A stretch of 64,000 nucleotides of DNA from the NCBI GenBank assembly GCA_963783945.1, contig CAWAPS010000029.1, positions 306,760-370,759 on the forward strand. Direction: 5' to 3'. The position numbers and the translations under genes are program-made. Shown here one piece after another: positions 1-8,775 of this stretch. This DNA comes from CAWAPS01 sp963783945. GTDB taxonomy: Bacteria; Actinomycetota; Acidimicrobiia; Acidimicrobiales; Palsa-688. The notes under the pieces are model-generated. The model was not told where the DNA came from. It did not search any database and worked only from the letters and a program-made list of their open reading frames with translations. Position 1 is the first letter of the stretch, and every line of letters starts with the position of its first letter.

Positions 1-209
1 GGGGAGGCCGGTCCGCCGCCTACCGCAGAGCCCGGTCCGCCGTGGGCCAGCCCCATGATGTCGAGGAGCGAGGCACAGATCTCCGCCTCGCTCGAGGCCG
101 GCGCTTCGAGGAGGTGGTGCACGTGGACGTCCAGGATCCGCGCCGTGTCTTCGGCCCGTTCGACGTAACGCCCGATCCAGAACAGGTTTTCGGCGATGCG
201 GCTCAGCAT
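1..209 (-). CDS. Alpha-E domain protein (DUF403), 5' part only
   Basis: Reading the minus strand from an ATG at 209 gives a protein beginning MLSRIAENLFWIGRYVERAE and continuing TARILDVHVHHLLE, which is the hallmark N-terminus of the alpha-E (DUF403) family. About 69 residues are present before the window edge. The ATG lies inside the end of the ATP-grasp gene (ATGCTGA, 7-base overlap), so the two are translationally coupled. Alpha-E proteins usually sit beside circularly permuted ATP-grasp proteins and transglutaminase-like proteins in a putative peptide-synthesis or modification system whose product is not established. The family call is firm; the biochemical role is unknown. Confidence 0.85.
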   Translation of the reverse strand, partial: MLSRIAENLFWIGRYVERAEDTARILDVHVHHLLEAPASSEAEICASLLDIMGLAHGGPGSAVGGGPAS

Positions 210-2074
210 GCGCCGGCGATTCCATTGCCGCTGCCGGTGGGGCGGCCGGCCTTGCTGCCATCGCCGCCGGTGCCGCCGCCGCCGCCGATGCCGATGCCGG
301 TGCCGCCGCTGCCGATGCCGGTGCCGCCGCTGCCGATGCCGGTGCCGCCGCCGCCGCTGCCGCCGCTGCTGCCATGCCGCCGCTGCTCGCTGCTGCTGCC
401 GCCGCTGCCCAGCCGTCCTGCCCCCGGCCCCGTGTCAGCTTGGCGGCGGACGACGGCCGGTCCCGGGCCTTGTTGCTGCTGTTGCTGCTGTTGCTGCTGA
501 TCGCCGGGCCCGAGTTCCGGGCCGTGGTCGGGAGCCCGGCCGCGAAACCCGGCGCCGCCGGCCGCCCGACGCGAGGCGTACCCGGTCCCCGCCGGCCCTT
601 GGGCGGAGAGCGGGCGCCGGCTGGCCGGGCCCGAAGCGGCGACCCACGTGTCCTTGGAACCACCGCCCTGACTGGAGTTGACCACCAGGCTTCCCTCAGG
701 AAGGGCCACCCGGGTCAGGCCGCCGGGCAGCACCCAGATCTGCTGGCCATCGTTGACCGCAAAGGGTCGAAGGTCCAGATGGCGGGGTGCCAGGTGGTCT
801 CCGACCCGGGTTGGAGCGGTGGACAAGGCCACGATCTCCTGTGCCGTCCACGATCGGGGGTCGTGCGCCACGGCCAGGCGGGCGGCGTGAAGCTCTTCGT
901 CGCTGGCCTGGGGTCCGATCAGGATCCCGTATCCGCCCGAGCCGGCGACCGGCTTGAGCACCAGCTCGTCGAGGTGGCCCAGGACATACCGCAGCTGGTC
1001 GGGATCCTCCAGGCGGTAGGTCTCGACGTTGGGCAGGATGGGCTCCTCGCCGAGGTAGTAGCGCACGATCTCGGGCATGTAGGTGTAGGTGAGCTTGTCA
1101 TCGGCCACCCCGTTGCCCACGGCGTTGGCGATCGTCACGTTGCCCGCCCGGGCCGCATTCAGGATTCCGGGGCACCCGAGGATCGATTCGGGCCGGAACT
1201 GCAGCGGGTCGAGAAACTCGTCGTCGACCCGGCGATACACGACATCGACCCGTTGCTCACCGCTCGAAGTCCGCATATACACCCGGTCCTGGCGGCATAC
1301 CAGGTCCCGGCCTTCGACCAGATCGACGCCCATCTGGCGGGCGAGAAACGAATGCTCGAAGAACGCCGCGTTGTACACCCCCGGGGTGAGCACGACCACC
1401 GTCGGGTCGCGAACACCACCGGGAGCGGCGGCGCGCAAGGCTTCGAGCAGCTTGGCCGGATAGGCCGAGACTGAGAGGATCCGGTGGCTTCGGAACAGCT
1501 CCGGGAAAATCCGCGACATCATCCGGCGGTTCTCGATCACGTAGGAAACGCCCGACGGGCAGCGGATGTTGTCCTCGAGCACGTAGAACCGGCCGTCCCC
1601 ACCCCTCACCACATCGATCCCGGCCACGTGGATACGCACCCCGTTCGGGGGCTCGATCCCGTACGCCTGGCGGTGGAAGTGCTGCGAGGAGGTGACAAGG
1701 CGGCGGGGCACCACCCCGTCCTCGAGTATCTGACCGCCGCCGTACAGATCGGCCAGAAGGCTCTCGAGGGCGTTGACCCGTTGGGCCACACCGGCCGCCA
1801 GCGTCGCCCACTCGTTCTCGGAAATGATGCGCGGAATCAGGTCGAGAGGAAAGGGCCGTTCCTCGCCTGACAGCTGGAATGTGATGCCGCGATCACGAAA
1901 GCTGCGGTCGCGCGCGGCGCAGCGAGCCTCGAAGTCGTCGGCTGAGAGCGCCTGAAGGGCGTCGTGCAGCGTGCTGGCGGCCGTTCTCGGCTCGCCAGGC
2001 GCTTCGAACATCTCGTCCCACGCCGGCCGCCCGAACGGGCGGGCCGGGGTGTAGCCGTCGAAGAGGTCGCCCAC
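203..2074 (-). CDS. Circularly permuted ATP-grasp type 2 protein with long repetitive C-terminal tail
   Basis: The 623-residue product starts with GTG (MGDLFDGYTP...AWDEMFEAPG). The first ~480 residues match the circularly permuted ATP-grasp family (DUF404/DUF407): VLEDNIRCPSGVSYVIENRR, LKPVAGSGGYGI and NSSQGGGSKDTWV are visible. Relatives normally end close to the DTWV motif. Here about 140 further residues follow, including ten consecutive glutamines and a Gly/Thr/Ile/Ser tail made of 7-residue repeats, before a TGA that overlaps the alpha-E start. ATP-grasp enzymes ligate a carboxylate to an amine or thiol; with alpha-E this one may act in peptide synthesis, but the substrate is unknown. 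The tail may be an expanded linker or a read-through product of a small indel after the conserved domain. Confidence 0.88.
   Translation of the reverse strand: MGDLFDGYTPARPFGRPAWDEMFEAPGEPRTAASTLHDALQALSADDFEARCAARDRSFRDRGITFQLSGEERPFPLDLIPRIISENEWATLAAGVAQRVNALESLLADLYGGGQILEDGVVPRRLVTSSQHFHRQAYGIEPPNGVRIHVAGIDVVRGGDGRFYVLEDNIRCPSGVSYVIENRRMMSRIFPELFRSHRILSVSAYPAKLLEALRAAAPGGVRDPTVVVLTPGVYNAAFFEHSFLARQMGVDLVEGRDLVCRQDRVYMRTSSGEQRVDVVYRRVDDEFLDPLQFRPESILGCPGILNAARAGNVTIANAVGNGVADDKLTYTYMPEIVRYYLGEEPILPNVETYRLEDPDQLRYVLGHLDELVLKPVAGSGGYGILIGPQASDEELHAARLAVAHDPRSWTAQEIVALSTAPTRVGDHLAPRHLDLRPFAVNDGQQIWVLPGGLTRVALPEGSLVVNSSQGGGSKDTWVAASGPASRRPLSAQGPAGTGYASRRAAGGAGFRGRAPDHGPELGPGDQQQQQQQQQQGPGPAVVRRQADTGPGAGRLGSGGSSSEQRRHGSSGGSGGGGTGIGSGGTGIGSGGTGIGIGGGGGTGGDGSKAGRPTGSGNGIAGAC
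291..353 (-). repeat. Three tandem copies of a 21-bp repeat
   Basis: On the plus strand the unit is ccgatgccggtgccgccgct plus g. Copies lie at 291-311, 312-332 and 333-353, the last with one change. In the ATP-grasp frame it encodes a seven-residue Gly/Thr/Ile/Ser unit. The period is divisible by three, so copy-number change keeps the frame. Confidence 0.9.
470..499 (-). repeat. CAG/CAA trinucleotide tract encoding ten glutamines
   Basis: Ten consecutive CAG or CAA codons on the minus strand lie in the frame of the ATP-grasp tail, near residues 526-535. The mixed codon pattern (two CAG, one CAA, repeated) suggests expansion of a 9-bp unit. Long glutamine runs are rare in bacterial enzymes. 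Confidence 0.85.
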
Positions 2075-2127
2075 GCCCCTTCAGTATGGCATCGGTGTAT
2101 TTCTGGGGCGTTTCCGGCGGATTGCCC

Positions 2128-4002
2128 TCAGCGCGAGCCGGCCTCGGACCGGGCGGGGCGGCTGGCCGCCCGGCGGCGAGCCCGGTCGGACTGGTCGAGC
2201 ATCACCTTTCGCAACCTGACCATGGAGGGGGTGACCTCCACGCACTCGTCTTCTCGTATGAACTCGAGAGCTTGTTCGAGCGACAGCTGAAGGGGCGGGA
2301 CCAGGCGGACCGTCTCGTCCGATGCCGCCGCCCGCATGTTGGTGAGCTTCTTCTCCTTCGTGGGGTTGACGTCCATGTCATCGGCCCGGGCGTTCTCCCC
2401 GACGATCATCCCCTCGTACACCTCGACCGTTGGGCCCACGAAGAGGGCGCCCCGCTCCTGCAGGTTGATCAGGGCGTAGGCGGTGGTCGCCCCCCGCCGG
2501 TCCGCGACCATGGACCCGTTCGGCCGGGTGCGCAGATCGCCGTGCCACGGCTCGTACCCGTCGAAGACGTGGTGGAGCTGCCCGGTGCCCCTGGTCTCGG
2601 TGAGGAACTCCGTCCGGAAGCCGATCAGACCCCGGGAAGGCACCAGCCATTCCATGCGGCACCACCCGGTCCCGTGGTTGACCAGGGCCTCCATCCGGCC
2701 CTTGCGCAGTGACAGCAGCTGGTTGACGACGCCCATGAAGTCCTCGGGCACGTCCACCGAGACCCGCTCCATGGGCTCGTGGACTTTTCCGTTCACCTCC
2801 CGGGTCAGCACCTGCGGCTTGCCCACCGTGAGCTCGAATCCCTCCCGGCGCATCAGCTCGACCAGCACGGCCAGGGCCAGCTCGCCGCGTCCCTGCACCT
2901 CCCAGGTATCGGGCCGGTCGGTGGGCAGCACCCGGATGCTCACGTTGCCGACCAGCTCGGCGTCCAGGCGGCTCTTGATCAAGCGAGCCGTCAACTTGGT
3001 GCCGGGAAGGCCTCCGGCCACTGCCCGCCCGGCCAGGGGCGAGGTGTTGACGCCTATGGTCATACCGATGCTCGGATCTTCGATGATGATCACCGGCAGT
3101 GGTTGCGGGTCGTCCGGGTCGGCGAGGGTGTCGCCGATCATGATCTCGGGGATGCCCGCCACCGCGATGATCTCTCCCGGGCCGGCGCCCTCCGGCGGGG
3201 CGTCCACCCGGTCTAGCGCGTCGGTCACGTAGACCTCCGAGAGGCGTACCCTCTCGACCGACCCGTCGTGGCGGCACCATGCCACCGAATCACCCTTGCG
3301 GACCCGGCCGTTGCGGATCCGGCACAGCGCCAGGCGGCCGACGTACGGGGAGGCGTCGAGGTTGGTCACGAGCGCCTGGAACGGATGGCCCTCCTCGAAC
3401 GTCGGAGCCGGGATTCGCTCCACCAGCAGATCCAGCAGGATCTGTAACCCCGGGGCCGACTCCACCTCGTCGGCCTTCATGGCCGCCTGCCCGGCCCGGG
3501 CGTTGCAGTAGACGATCGGGAACTCGATCTGGCTCTCATCGGCGCCCAGATCGATGAACAGCTCGTACACCGCGTCGATGACCTCGGCCGGGCGGGCGTC
3601 GGGCCGGTCGATCTTGTTGATCACGCAGATCACCGGAAGCCGGGCTTCGAGGGTCTTGCGCAGCACGAACCGGGTCTGGGGGAGGGGTCCCTCGCTGGCG
3701 TCGACTAGCAGCAGCACTCCGTCCACCATGGTCAGGCCCCGCTCCACCTCACCGCCGAAGTCGGCATGGCCCGGGGTGTCCACGATGTTGATGGTGAGGT
3801 CCCGGTAGCGGACGGCCGTGTTCTTGGCCAGGATGGTGATCCCCTTTTCCCGCTCGAGGTCCATGGAGTCCATGACCCGGTCGGCCACCTCCTGGTGGGC
3901 CCCGAACGCGCCGGACTGGCGCAGCATGGCGTCCACCAAAGTGGTCTTGCCGTGGTCGACGTGGGCGACGATCGCCACGTTGCGGATATCAGCGCGTTCC
4001 AT
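2128..4002 (-). CDS. typA: Ribosome-associated GTPase TypA/BipA
   Basis: This 624-residue protein is a full-length TypA/BipA translational GTPase, which binds the 70S ribosome and aids ribosome assembly and stress adaptation. G1 is AHVDHGKTTL (residue 13 onward), the switch region EREKGITILAKN, G3 DTPGHADFGG and G4 NKIDRPDARP. Domains II, III and V and the TypA-specific C-terminal domain (GMIVGENARADDMDVNPTKEKKLTNMR split across two stretches) follow. The ATG at 4002 gives the canonical N-terminus MERADIRNVAIVAHVDHGK. The last ~20 residues are Arg/Ala-rich and probably disordered. It is 53 bases upstream of the ATP-grasp gene on the same strand, so co-transcription is possible. Confidence 0.96.
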   Translation of the reverse strand: MERADIRNVAIVAHVDHGKTTLVDAMLRQSGAFGAHQEVADRVMDSMDLEREKGITILAKNTAVRYRDLTINIVDTPGHADFGGEVERGLTMVDGVLLLVDASEGPLPQTRFVLRKTLEARLPVICVINKIDRPDARPAEVIDAVYELFIDLGADESQIEFPIVYCNARAGQAAMKADEVESAPGLQILLDLLVERIPAPTFEEGHPFQALVTNLDASPYVGRLALCRIRNGRVRKGDSVAWCRHDGSVERVRLSEVYVTDALDRVDAPPEGAGPGEIIAVAGIPEIMIGDTLADPDDPQPLPVIIIEDPSIGMTIGVNTSPLAGRAVAGGLPGTKLTARLIKSRLDAELVGNVSIRVLPTDRPDTWEVQGRGELALAVLVELMRREGFELTVGKPQVLTREVNGKVHEPMERVSVDVPEDFMGVVNQLLSLRKGRMEALVNHGTGWCRMEWLVPSRGLIGFRTEFLTETRGTGQLHHVFDGYEPWHGDLRTRPNGSMVADRRGATTAYALINLQERGALFVGPTVEVYEGMIVGENARADDMDVNPTKEKKLTNMRAAASDETVRLVPPLQLSLEQALEFIREDECVEVTPSMVRLRKVMLDQSDRARRRAASRPARSEAGSR

Positions 4003-4108
4003 TGACCTGGTTTCTATCGGGGGGAAAGGACGGGTCGCGTGGTCGCAAGCCCGGCTTCTCAGGGTACCGCCGGGGTGGTCCGACCCTCGGATCAGGGCTG
4101 GCGCCGGT

Positions 4109-5779
4109 TCACGGCTGGCGCCGGTGATCCTCCATGCGCTTGCGGATGAGCTCCCGGCGAGCCTGCAGGTCCCGGTAGGTCATGCGTTCGACGTCGGAGC
4201 TGACCCCGAGCGAAGCCCTCATGCCGTCGAGGTCCACCGTGTGGGCGCGGGGGTCGACGCCCACCTCGGCGGCGATGCGTTCCCCGTGGCGCTCGGTGAA
4301 GTAGACGGCCAAGCGGGTGACCTCCTCGAACAGGTCGACGTCGGGGGCCAGCGTGGCCAGCGCCCCATCGAGGAACAGCAGGTTCTTGACGTACAGCATC
4401 AGGACCTTGGGGAACCGGGCTCCGTAGGCGAGCAACCGCTTCATGATCTCGCGGATCTCGGCCAGCAGCTCCTCCGGCGCCATCGTCGTCGGATCCTTGA
4501 GCGGCTGGTCGATTCCCAGGTCTCTGATCACCGCGTCGAGATCGGTGTCAGCCGGCAGGGCCCCGAGGTCGCGGAGGGCGGCGAGCTGCATCTTCGGGTC
4601 GTTGATCGTGCCACCCATGAGCAGGCGAAGGAACGCCAGCCGTCGGGGCTGATCGAGCCGCCCGGTGATCCCGTAGTCGAGAAGAGCCACCTTGCCGTCG
4701 GGCCGCACGAACAGGTTCCCCCCGTGCAGGTCGCCGTGGAACACCCCGAACAGGGTGGCCCCCTCGAGGAACGACACCATCAGGGCGCGCACCACGGCGG
4801 CGGTGTCGATCCCGGCCCGGCGCATGCCGGTCACGTCGTCGAAGGAGAACCCCGAAAGGCGCTCCATGACCAGGACCCGGCGGGTGACCAGATGGGGATG
4901 AGGTCGGGGAACGACTACCGAGCGCTGGTCGGTGGCGGCCAGAACCCGGGCCACGTCGAGCATGTTGTCGGCCTCCAGACGGAAGTCCAGCTCCTCCACG
5001 ATGGTCTCGGCGAACAGCTCCACCAGGGCCGGCGGATTGGCCAGCGCCGCCACCGGTATGCGACCGATCAGGTAGGGCGCCAGCCAGCTCATGGCCGCCA
5101 GGTCGGTGCGAACGGAGGAGGCCACGGCGGGGCGCTGCACCTTTACCACCACCTCCTCGCCCGTTCGCAGGCGGGCGACGTGCACCTGGGCGATCGATGC
5201 GGCGGCGAGCGGCCGGCTGTCGAAGTAGGTGAACACCTCCTCGAGCGGCCGGCCCAGGTCTTCCTCGACGACCGCCTGCACCGTGTCGAACGGCTCGGGC
5301 GGAACCCGGTCGCGCAGCAGCCGGAACTCCGCCACCAGCTCCGGCGGAAAGAGCCCTTCCCCGGACGAGATGATCTGCCCCAGCTTTATGTAGGTCGGCC
5401 CCAGCGTTTGAAAGGCCAGCCGGAGGCGGCGGGACAGACCCGCTCGCGACTCAGCCGGCCGCCCGGCCCGGCGAGCCTGTCGGCGGTCGAGCAGGTACCA
5501 ACCACCGAGGGCCCGCGCCAGGTGGTAGGCGACGCCGAGGACCCGGCGCCCCGGCGGCACGCGCCGGGCCGCGATGAGATCGGGGACGGTGCGTGCGGTG
5601 GCCGACCTGAGTTCGTCGATACCGGCGCGCCACGGCATCTCCGCTGGGTCGACCAGCCACGGCGGAGTCGAACTGAACGCGCCGATGGCCAGATCCGCCG
5701 GACTCCCCTGGTGTTCTGAGTCGCTCGGGATGGTTGGTTCGACGGGGCCGGCGGGGGGGACCGACGACATCCCCCGCAC
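4109..5779 (-). CDS. AarF/ABC1/UbiB atypical kinase-like protein
   Basis: The 556-residue product has the ABC1/ADCK signature. A KxGQ motif (TYIKLGQIISSGEGLFPPEL) is followed by the lysine of VVVKVQRP, then HGDLHGGNLFVRPDG and LLDYGITGRL as catalytic-loop and metal-binding equivalents. In proteobacteria UbiB supports ubiquinone synthesis and lipid handling. Actinobacteria generally use menaquinone, so the role here is probably lipid or quinone homeostasis and is not defined. A GTG at 5779 preceded by GAGG was chosen; an ATG three codons later is an alternative. The aquaporin gene ends 22 bases upstream on the same strand. Confidence 0.88.
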   Translation of the reverse strand: MRGMSSVPPAGPVEPTIPSDSEHQGSPADLAIGAFSSTPPWLVDPAEMPWRAGIDELRSATARTVPDLIAARRVPPGRRVLGVAYHLARALGGWYLLDRRQARRAGRPAESRAGLSRRLRLAFQTLGPTYIKLGQIISSGEGLFPPELVAEFRLLRDRVPPEPFDTVQAVVEEDLGRPLEEVFTYFDSRPLAAASIAQVHVARLRTGEEVVVKVQRPAVASSVRTDLAAMSWLAPYLIGRIPVAALANPPALVELFAETIVEELDFRLEADNMLDVARVLAATDQRSVVVPRPHPHLVTRRVLVMERLSGFSFDDVTGMRRAGIDTAAVVRALMVSFLEGATLFGVFHGDLHGGNLFVRPDGKVALLDYGITGRLDQPRRLAFLRLLMGGTINDPKMQLAALRDLGALPADTDLDAVIRDLGIDQPLKDPTTMAPEELLAEIREIMKRLLAYGARFPKVLMLYVKNLLFLDGALATLAPDVDLFEEVTRLAVYFTERHGERIAAEVGVDPRAHTVDLDGMRASLGVSSDVERMTYRDLQARRELIRKRMEDHRRQP

Positions 5780-5801
5780 GCTACCTCAGGGTGCGCCCGA
5801 A

Positions 5802-6548
5802 TCAGGCGCCGGCTTGGGCTGCCTCACTCGTAACTTCCGATACCTGCTCGGCGAAGAAGTAGCGGTACAACAGCGCCGCAACCAACCCCCCGACCAGGGG
5901 GGCGATGATGAACAGCCACACCTGGCTGAGAGCGAGTCCGCCCACGATGAGGGCCGGGCCCAGGCTTCGAGCCGGGTTCACCGAGGTGCCGGTCAGCGGG
6001 ATACCGATCAGGTGCACCACGGTCAAAGCCAGGCCTATGGCTATGCCGGCGAACCCGGGTGCCGTCAACTTGCCGGTGGCCGACAGCACTATGAAGACGA
6101 ACAGCATGGTGAGTATGACCTCTGCCCCGAAGGCACCGGCGGTGTTGATCCTCACCATGGAAAGCGGCCCGTATCCATCCGCCCCGAGGCCGATCCTGCT
6201 CCGCGAATAGAAGGGCGAAGCCGACATGACGCCCCAGAGGGTCAAGGCGCCCAAGATCCCGCCTACGAACTGGGCGATCCAGAACCCTATGGCCTCGCTC
6301 AATCCCATCCGCCCCGAAGCGAAAAAGCCCAACGTGACCGCAGGGTTCACGTGGCATCCGGAAATGGGTCCGAGAGTATAAGCCAGGGCGAGGAGGACCA
6401 GGCCAAAGGCGAACGCTGTCGTCACCACCCCGGCGGAGACGCTGGCGCCGGCAAACTTGAAGCCAAAGGACAGAGTCGCCACGCCGACTGCGAAGAACAC
6501 CAGCAGGAAAGTGCCGACCGCCTCCGCGACGAACTTGCGTACTTGCAT
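5802..6548 (-). CDS. Aquaporin / MIP-family channel
   Basis: The protein is about 248 residues with six predicted membrane helices and the two half-helix signatures HVNPAVTLGF and SVNPARSLGP, typical of aquaporin-Z-like water channels. The start MQVRKFVAEAVG was chosen because GGGAGG lies just upstream of its ATG; a longer frame reaching 6596 adds an unconserved Arg/Pro-rich stretch. The interior is small and hydrophobic, closer to AqpZ than to glycerol facilitators, although substrate cannot be fixed from sequence alone. It is divergent from the peroxiredoxin gene across a ~110-base spacer. Confidence 0.92.
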   Translation of the reverse strand: MQVRKFVAEAVGTFLLVFFAVGVATLSFGFKFAGASVSAGVVTTAFAFGLVLLALAYTLGPISGCHVNPAVTLGFFASGRMGLSEAIGFWIAQFVGGILGALTLWGVMSASPFYSRSRIGLGADGYGPLSMVRINTAGAFGAEVILTMLFVFIVLSATGKLTAPGFAGIAIGLALTVVHLIGIPLTGTSVNPARSLGPALIVGGLALSQVWLFIIAPLVGGLVAALLYRYFFAEQVSEVTSEAAQAGA

Positions 6549-6658
6549 GAAAGAACCTCCCAAGGGGGTTCTCCGCCCGGGGGCAGCATGCCACATTTGC
6601 CACGTCGAGTGGCGTATTCCGGGCCGCTGCGCCCCGGACGGTTGGCTATGGTGACGGC

Positions 6659-7111
6659 GTGCTGACCGCCGGTGACAAAGCGCCCGCCTTTACCTTGCTC
6701 GACCAGTCCGGAGCCAAAGTGAAGCTCGCGGATTTCAAGGGTCGAAAGGTGCTCGTTTACTTCTATCCGAAAGCGGACACCCCGGGTTGCACGACGCAGG
6801 CCTGCGGCCTGCGCGACATCCTGGGGCAGATCGGCGACACCGCAGTCCTCGGTATAAGCCCCGACGCCCCCGCTAAGCAGGCCAAATTCGATCAGAAGTA
6901 CGGGCTCGGTTTTCCCCTACTCGCCGACGAGGACCACTCCGTTGCCGATGCCTTCGGGGTGTGGGCGGAGAAATCCATGTACGGGCGAAAGTACATGGGG
7001 ATCCTGAGGTCGGCGTTTCTCATAGACGAGAAAGGCAAGCTCGCCGAGGTGTGGTACAAGATCTCCCCTGCCGACACGCCGAAGAAGCTGCTGGCCTCAC
7101 TCGGCCAATGA
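6659..7111 (+). CDS. bcp: Thioredoxin-dependent peroxiredoxin (Bcp/PrxQ type)
   Basis: The 150-residue AhpC/TSA-fold protein carries ADTPGCTTQACGLRD, with peroxidatic Cys44 and resolving Cys49 five residues later, the atypical two-Cys arrangement of PrxQ/Bcp. It reduces hydrogen peroxide and organic hydroperoxides in the cytoplasm using thioredoxin. The start is GTG. A TATGGT sequence eight bases upstream could be a -10 element for a nearly leaderless transcript. It converges on the fab operon. Confidence 0.95.
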   Translation: MLTAGDKAPAFTLLDQSGAKVKLADFKGRKVLVYFYPKADTPGCTTQACGLRDILGQIGDTAVLGISPDAPAKQAKFDQKYGLGFPLLADEDHSVADAFGVWAEKSMYGRKYMGILRSAFLIDEKGKLAEVWYKISPADTPKKLLASLGQ

Positions 7112-7150
7112 TCTCAGCCGGGGTGGGGCCTCTCGCATCGGGCGCACCTT

Positions 7151-7171
7151 TACCGCGCCGGTCCGGCGGTA
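7151..7171. terminator. Possible bidirectional hairpin between convergent bcp and fabF
   Basis: TACCGC and GCGGTA form a 6-bp stem around a 9-base GC-rich loop in the 76-base convergent spacer. No clear T tract follows on either strand, so termination is only a suggestion. Confidence 0.3.
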
Positions 7172-7187
7172 GCCACGACCGGCCCAG

Positions 7188-8417
7188 CTAGGCGTTCGGC
7201 GGGAGCATTACGAGCGTCCCGTTGTGGCCGCCGAAGCCGAACGAGTTCGATATCGCGGGCCCCGGCGTCCATTCCCGGGGTGATCCGGTGACCACGTCGA
7301 GGGGGATCTCGGGGTCGAGCTCGGTCAGGCCCGCAGTGGGAGGGATCAAACGGTTCTGGATGGTGAGGGCCAGGGCGACGGCCTCGAGCGACCCGGCCGC
7401 GCCCAGGGAATGGCCGGTTATGCCCTTGATCGAGGTCACGGCCGGCCCCGGTGAACCGAAGACCTTGGCGATGGCCTGGCCCTCGGCGAGGTCGTTGGCC
7501 TGCGTCGACGTTCCGTGAGCGTTGATGTGGGTGACGGCCGCGGGCTCCAGCCCGGCATCGAGGAGGGCCAGCTCCATGCAGGACACCGCCCCCGTACCTT
7601 GCGGCGACGGGGCGGTTATGTGGTGGGCGTCAGCTGTGCTGGCGGCGCCGGCGATCTCCGCGTAGACGTGAGCGCCCCGAGCGAGAGCGCGTTCAAGCTC
7701 TTCGAGCACCAGCACCGCTCCGCCTTCTCCTATGACGAAACCGTCGCGCTTGACATCGAAGGGCATCGAGACCCCGCTGGTCGACAACGCTGTCATGTTG
7801 GAGAACCCGGCCAGACCGAGCTCAGTGATCGCCGCCTCAGCCGAGCCGGCCAGAACCACGTCGCACCTTCCGGTCGCGATCAGCCGGGCGCCGTTGGCCA
7901 CACTGTGGGTGCCGGCGGCGCAGGCGGTGACAGTGGCCTCGCACGGCCCCCGGAGGCCGTAGCGCATGGAAACGTCGGCCGCGGCCCGATTGCCCATCAT
8001 CATGGGAACAAGGAAAGGGGTCACTCGCCGGACGCCCCGCTCCTTGAGGATGGTGTACTGCTCCTCGAGGGTGGCAAGTCCACCGATTCCGGTGCCGATC
8101 ATCACTCCGACCCGGTCCGGGTCCGCTCCGAGCGTCGGCGCTCCGTCGGCGCCGCCGGCATCAGCCAGGGCCTCCTCGGCGGCGACCGCGGCGAACTGGG
8201 TGAAGCGGTCGACGCGCCGGATCTCCTTCAGGCCATAGATGGCCGTCGCGTCGAAGCCCTCGACCCGTCGCTCTCCTTCGGGCTCCGGGCCCAGCAGGCC
8301 GTTCCAAAAGGCCTGACGACCTATCCCGCATGGTCCGACCACCCCTAGTCCTGTGACGGCAACGCGCCTTCCCCGGACCCCGCCCTGACCGTCAGGTGTC
8401 GGGTGGACGGCGAGCAT
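7188..8417 (-). CDS. fabF: 3-oxoacyl-ACP synthase II
   Basis: This 409-residue condensing enzyme elongates acyl-ACP with malonyl-ACP in type II fatty acid synthesis. The active-site cysteine is in TVTACAAGTHS, and the two catalytic histidines are in NAHGTSTQAND and GHSLGAAGS. The start MLAVHPTPDG overlaps the acpP stop by one base (TGATG), which argues against a longer N-terminal frame that reads through acpP. It is the last gene of the fabD-fabH-acpP-fabF operon, the same order as in Streptomyces. Confidence 0.96.
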   Translation of the reverse strand: MLAVHPTPDGQGGVRGRRVAVTGLGVVGPCGIGRQAFWNGLLGPEPEGERRVEGFDATAIYGLKEIRRVDRFTQFAAVAAEEALADAGGADGAPTLGADPDRVGVMIGTGIGGLATLEEQYTILKERGVRRVTPFLVPMMMGNRAAADVSMRYGLRGPCEATVTACAAGTHSVANGARLIATGRCDVVLAGSAEAAITELGLAGFSNMTALSTSGVSMPFDVKRDGFVIGEGGAVLVLEELERALARGAHVYAEIAGAASTADAHHITAPSPQGTGAVSCMELALLDAGLEPAAVTHINAHGTSTQANDLAEGQAIAKVFGSPGPAVTSIKGITGHSLGAAGSLEAVALALTIQNRLIPPTAGLTELDPEIPLDVVTGSPREWTPGPAISNSFGFGGHNGTLVMLPPNA

Positions 8418-8656
8418 CAGAGCTTGGAGGTCACCAGGTTGAAGGCCTGGCCGACCGTCTCCACGCCCTCGAGCTCGGATTCGTCGACGGTTATGTCGAA
8501 CTTCTCCTCCAGGGCCATCACGAGCTCGACCAGGTCCAGGCTGTCGGCGTCGAGGTCGTCGGCGAACGACGCCTCGATCGTGACCTTCTCCGGTGCGACC
8601 TGAAGCACCTCGACGGCGCACTCTTTGAACTTGTCGAATGCTTCGTTGTTGTTCAT
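8417..8656 (-). CDS. acpP: Acyl carrier protein
   Basis: The product is a 79-residue acidic carrier with FADDLDADSLDLVEL, in which Ser39 is the phosphopantetheine attachment site. The ATG at 8656 is preceded by GGAGGA with ideal spacing, so the in-frame extension to 8812 is rejected. It sits between fabH and fabF, and its stop codon overlaps the fabF start. A 119-base spacer separates it from fabH, longer than the other junctions, so an internal promoter or processing site is possible. Confidence 0.97.
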   Translation of the reverse strand: MNNNEAFDKFKECAVEVLQVAPEKVTIEASFADDLDADSLDLVELVMALEEKFDITVDESELEGVETVGQAFNLVTSKL

Positions 8657-8775
8657 GGTTTCCTCCGTTAGGCGGCGGTCGAAAGAGGTGACTGTGTGGC
8701 GGGCCCGGCAGCCATCCCGGACCGACGTGCTGACGACCCGAAATGGGATGTGCTGAATGTAGTGACTTGGGAGTA

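Noticed and set aside
3818..5719. A 633-codon plus-strand frame opposite the AarF-like gene
   Set aside because: It is a mirror of a well-supported gene with complete catalytic motifs and has no motif of its own.
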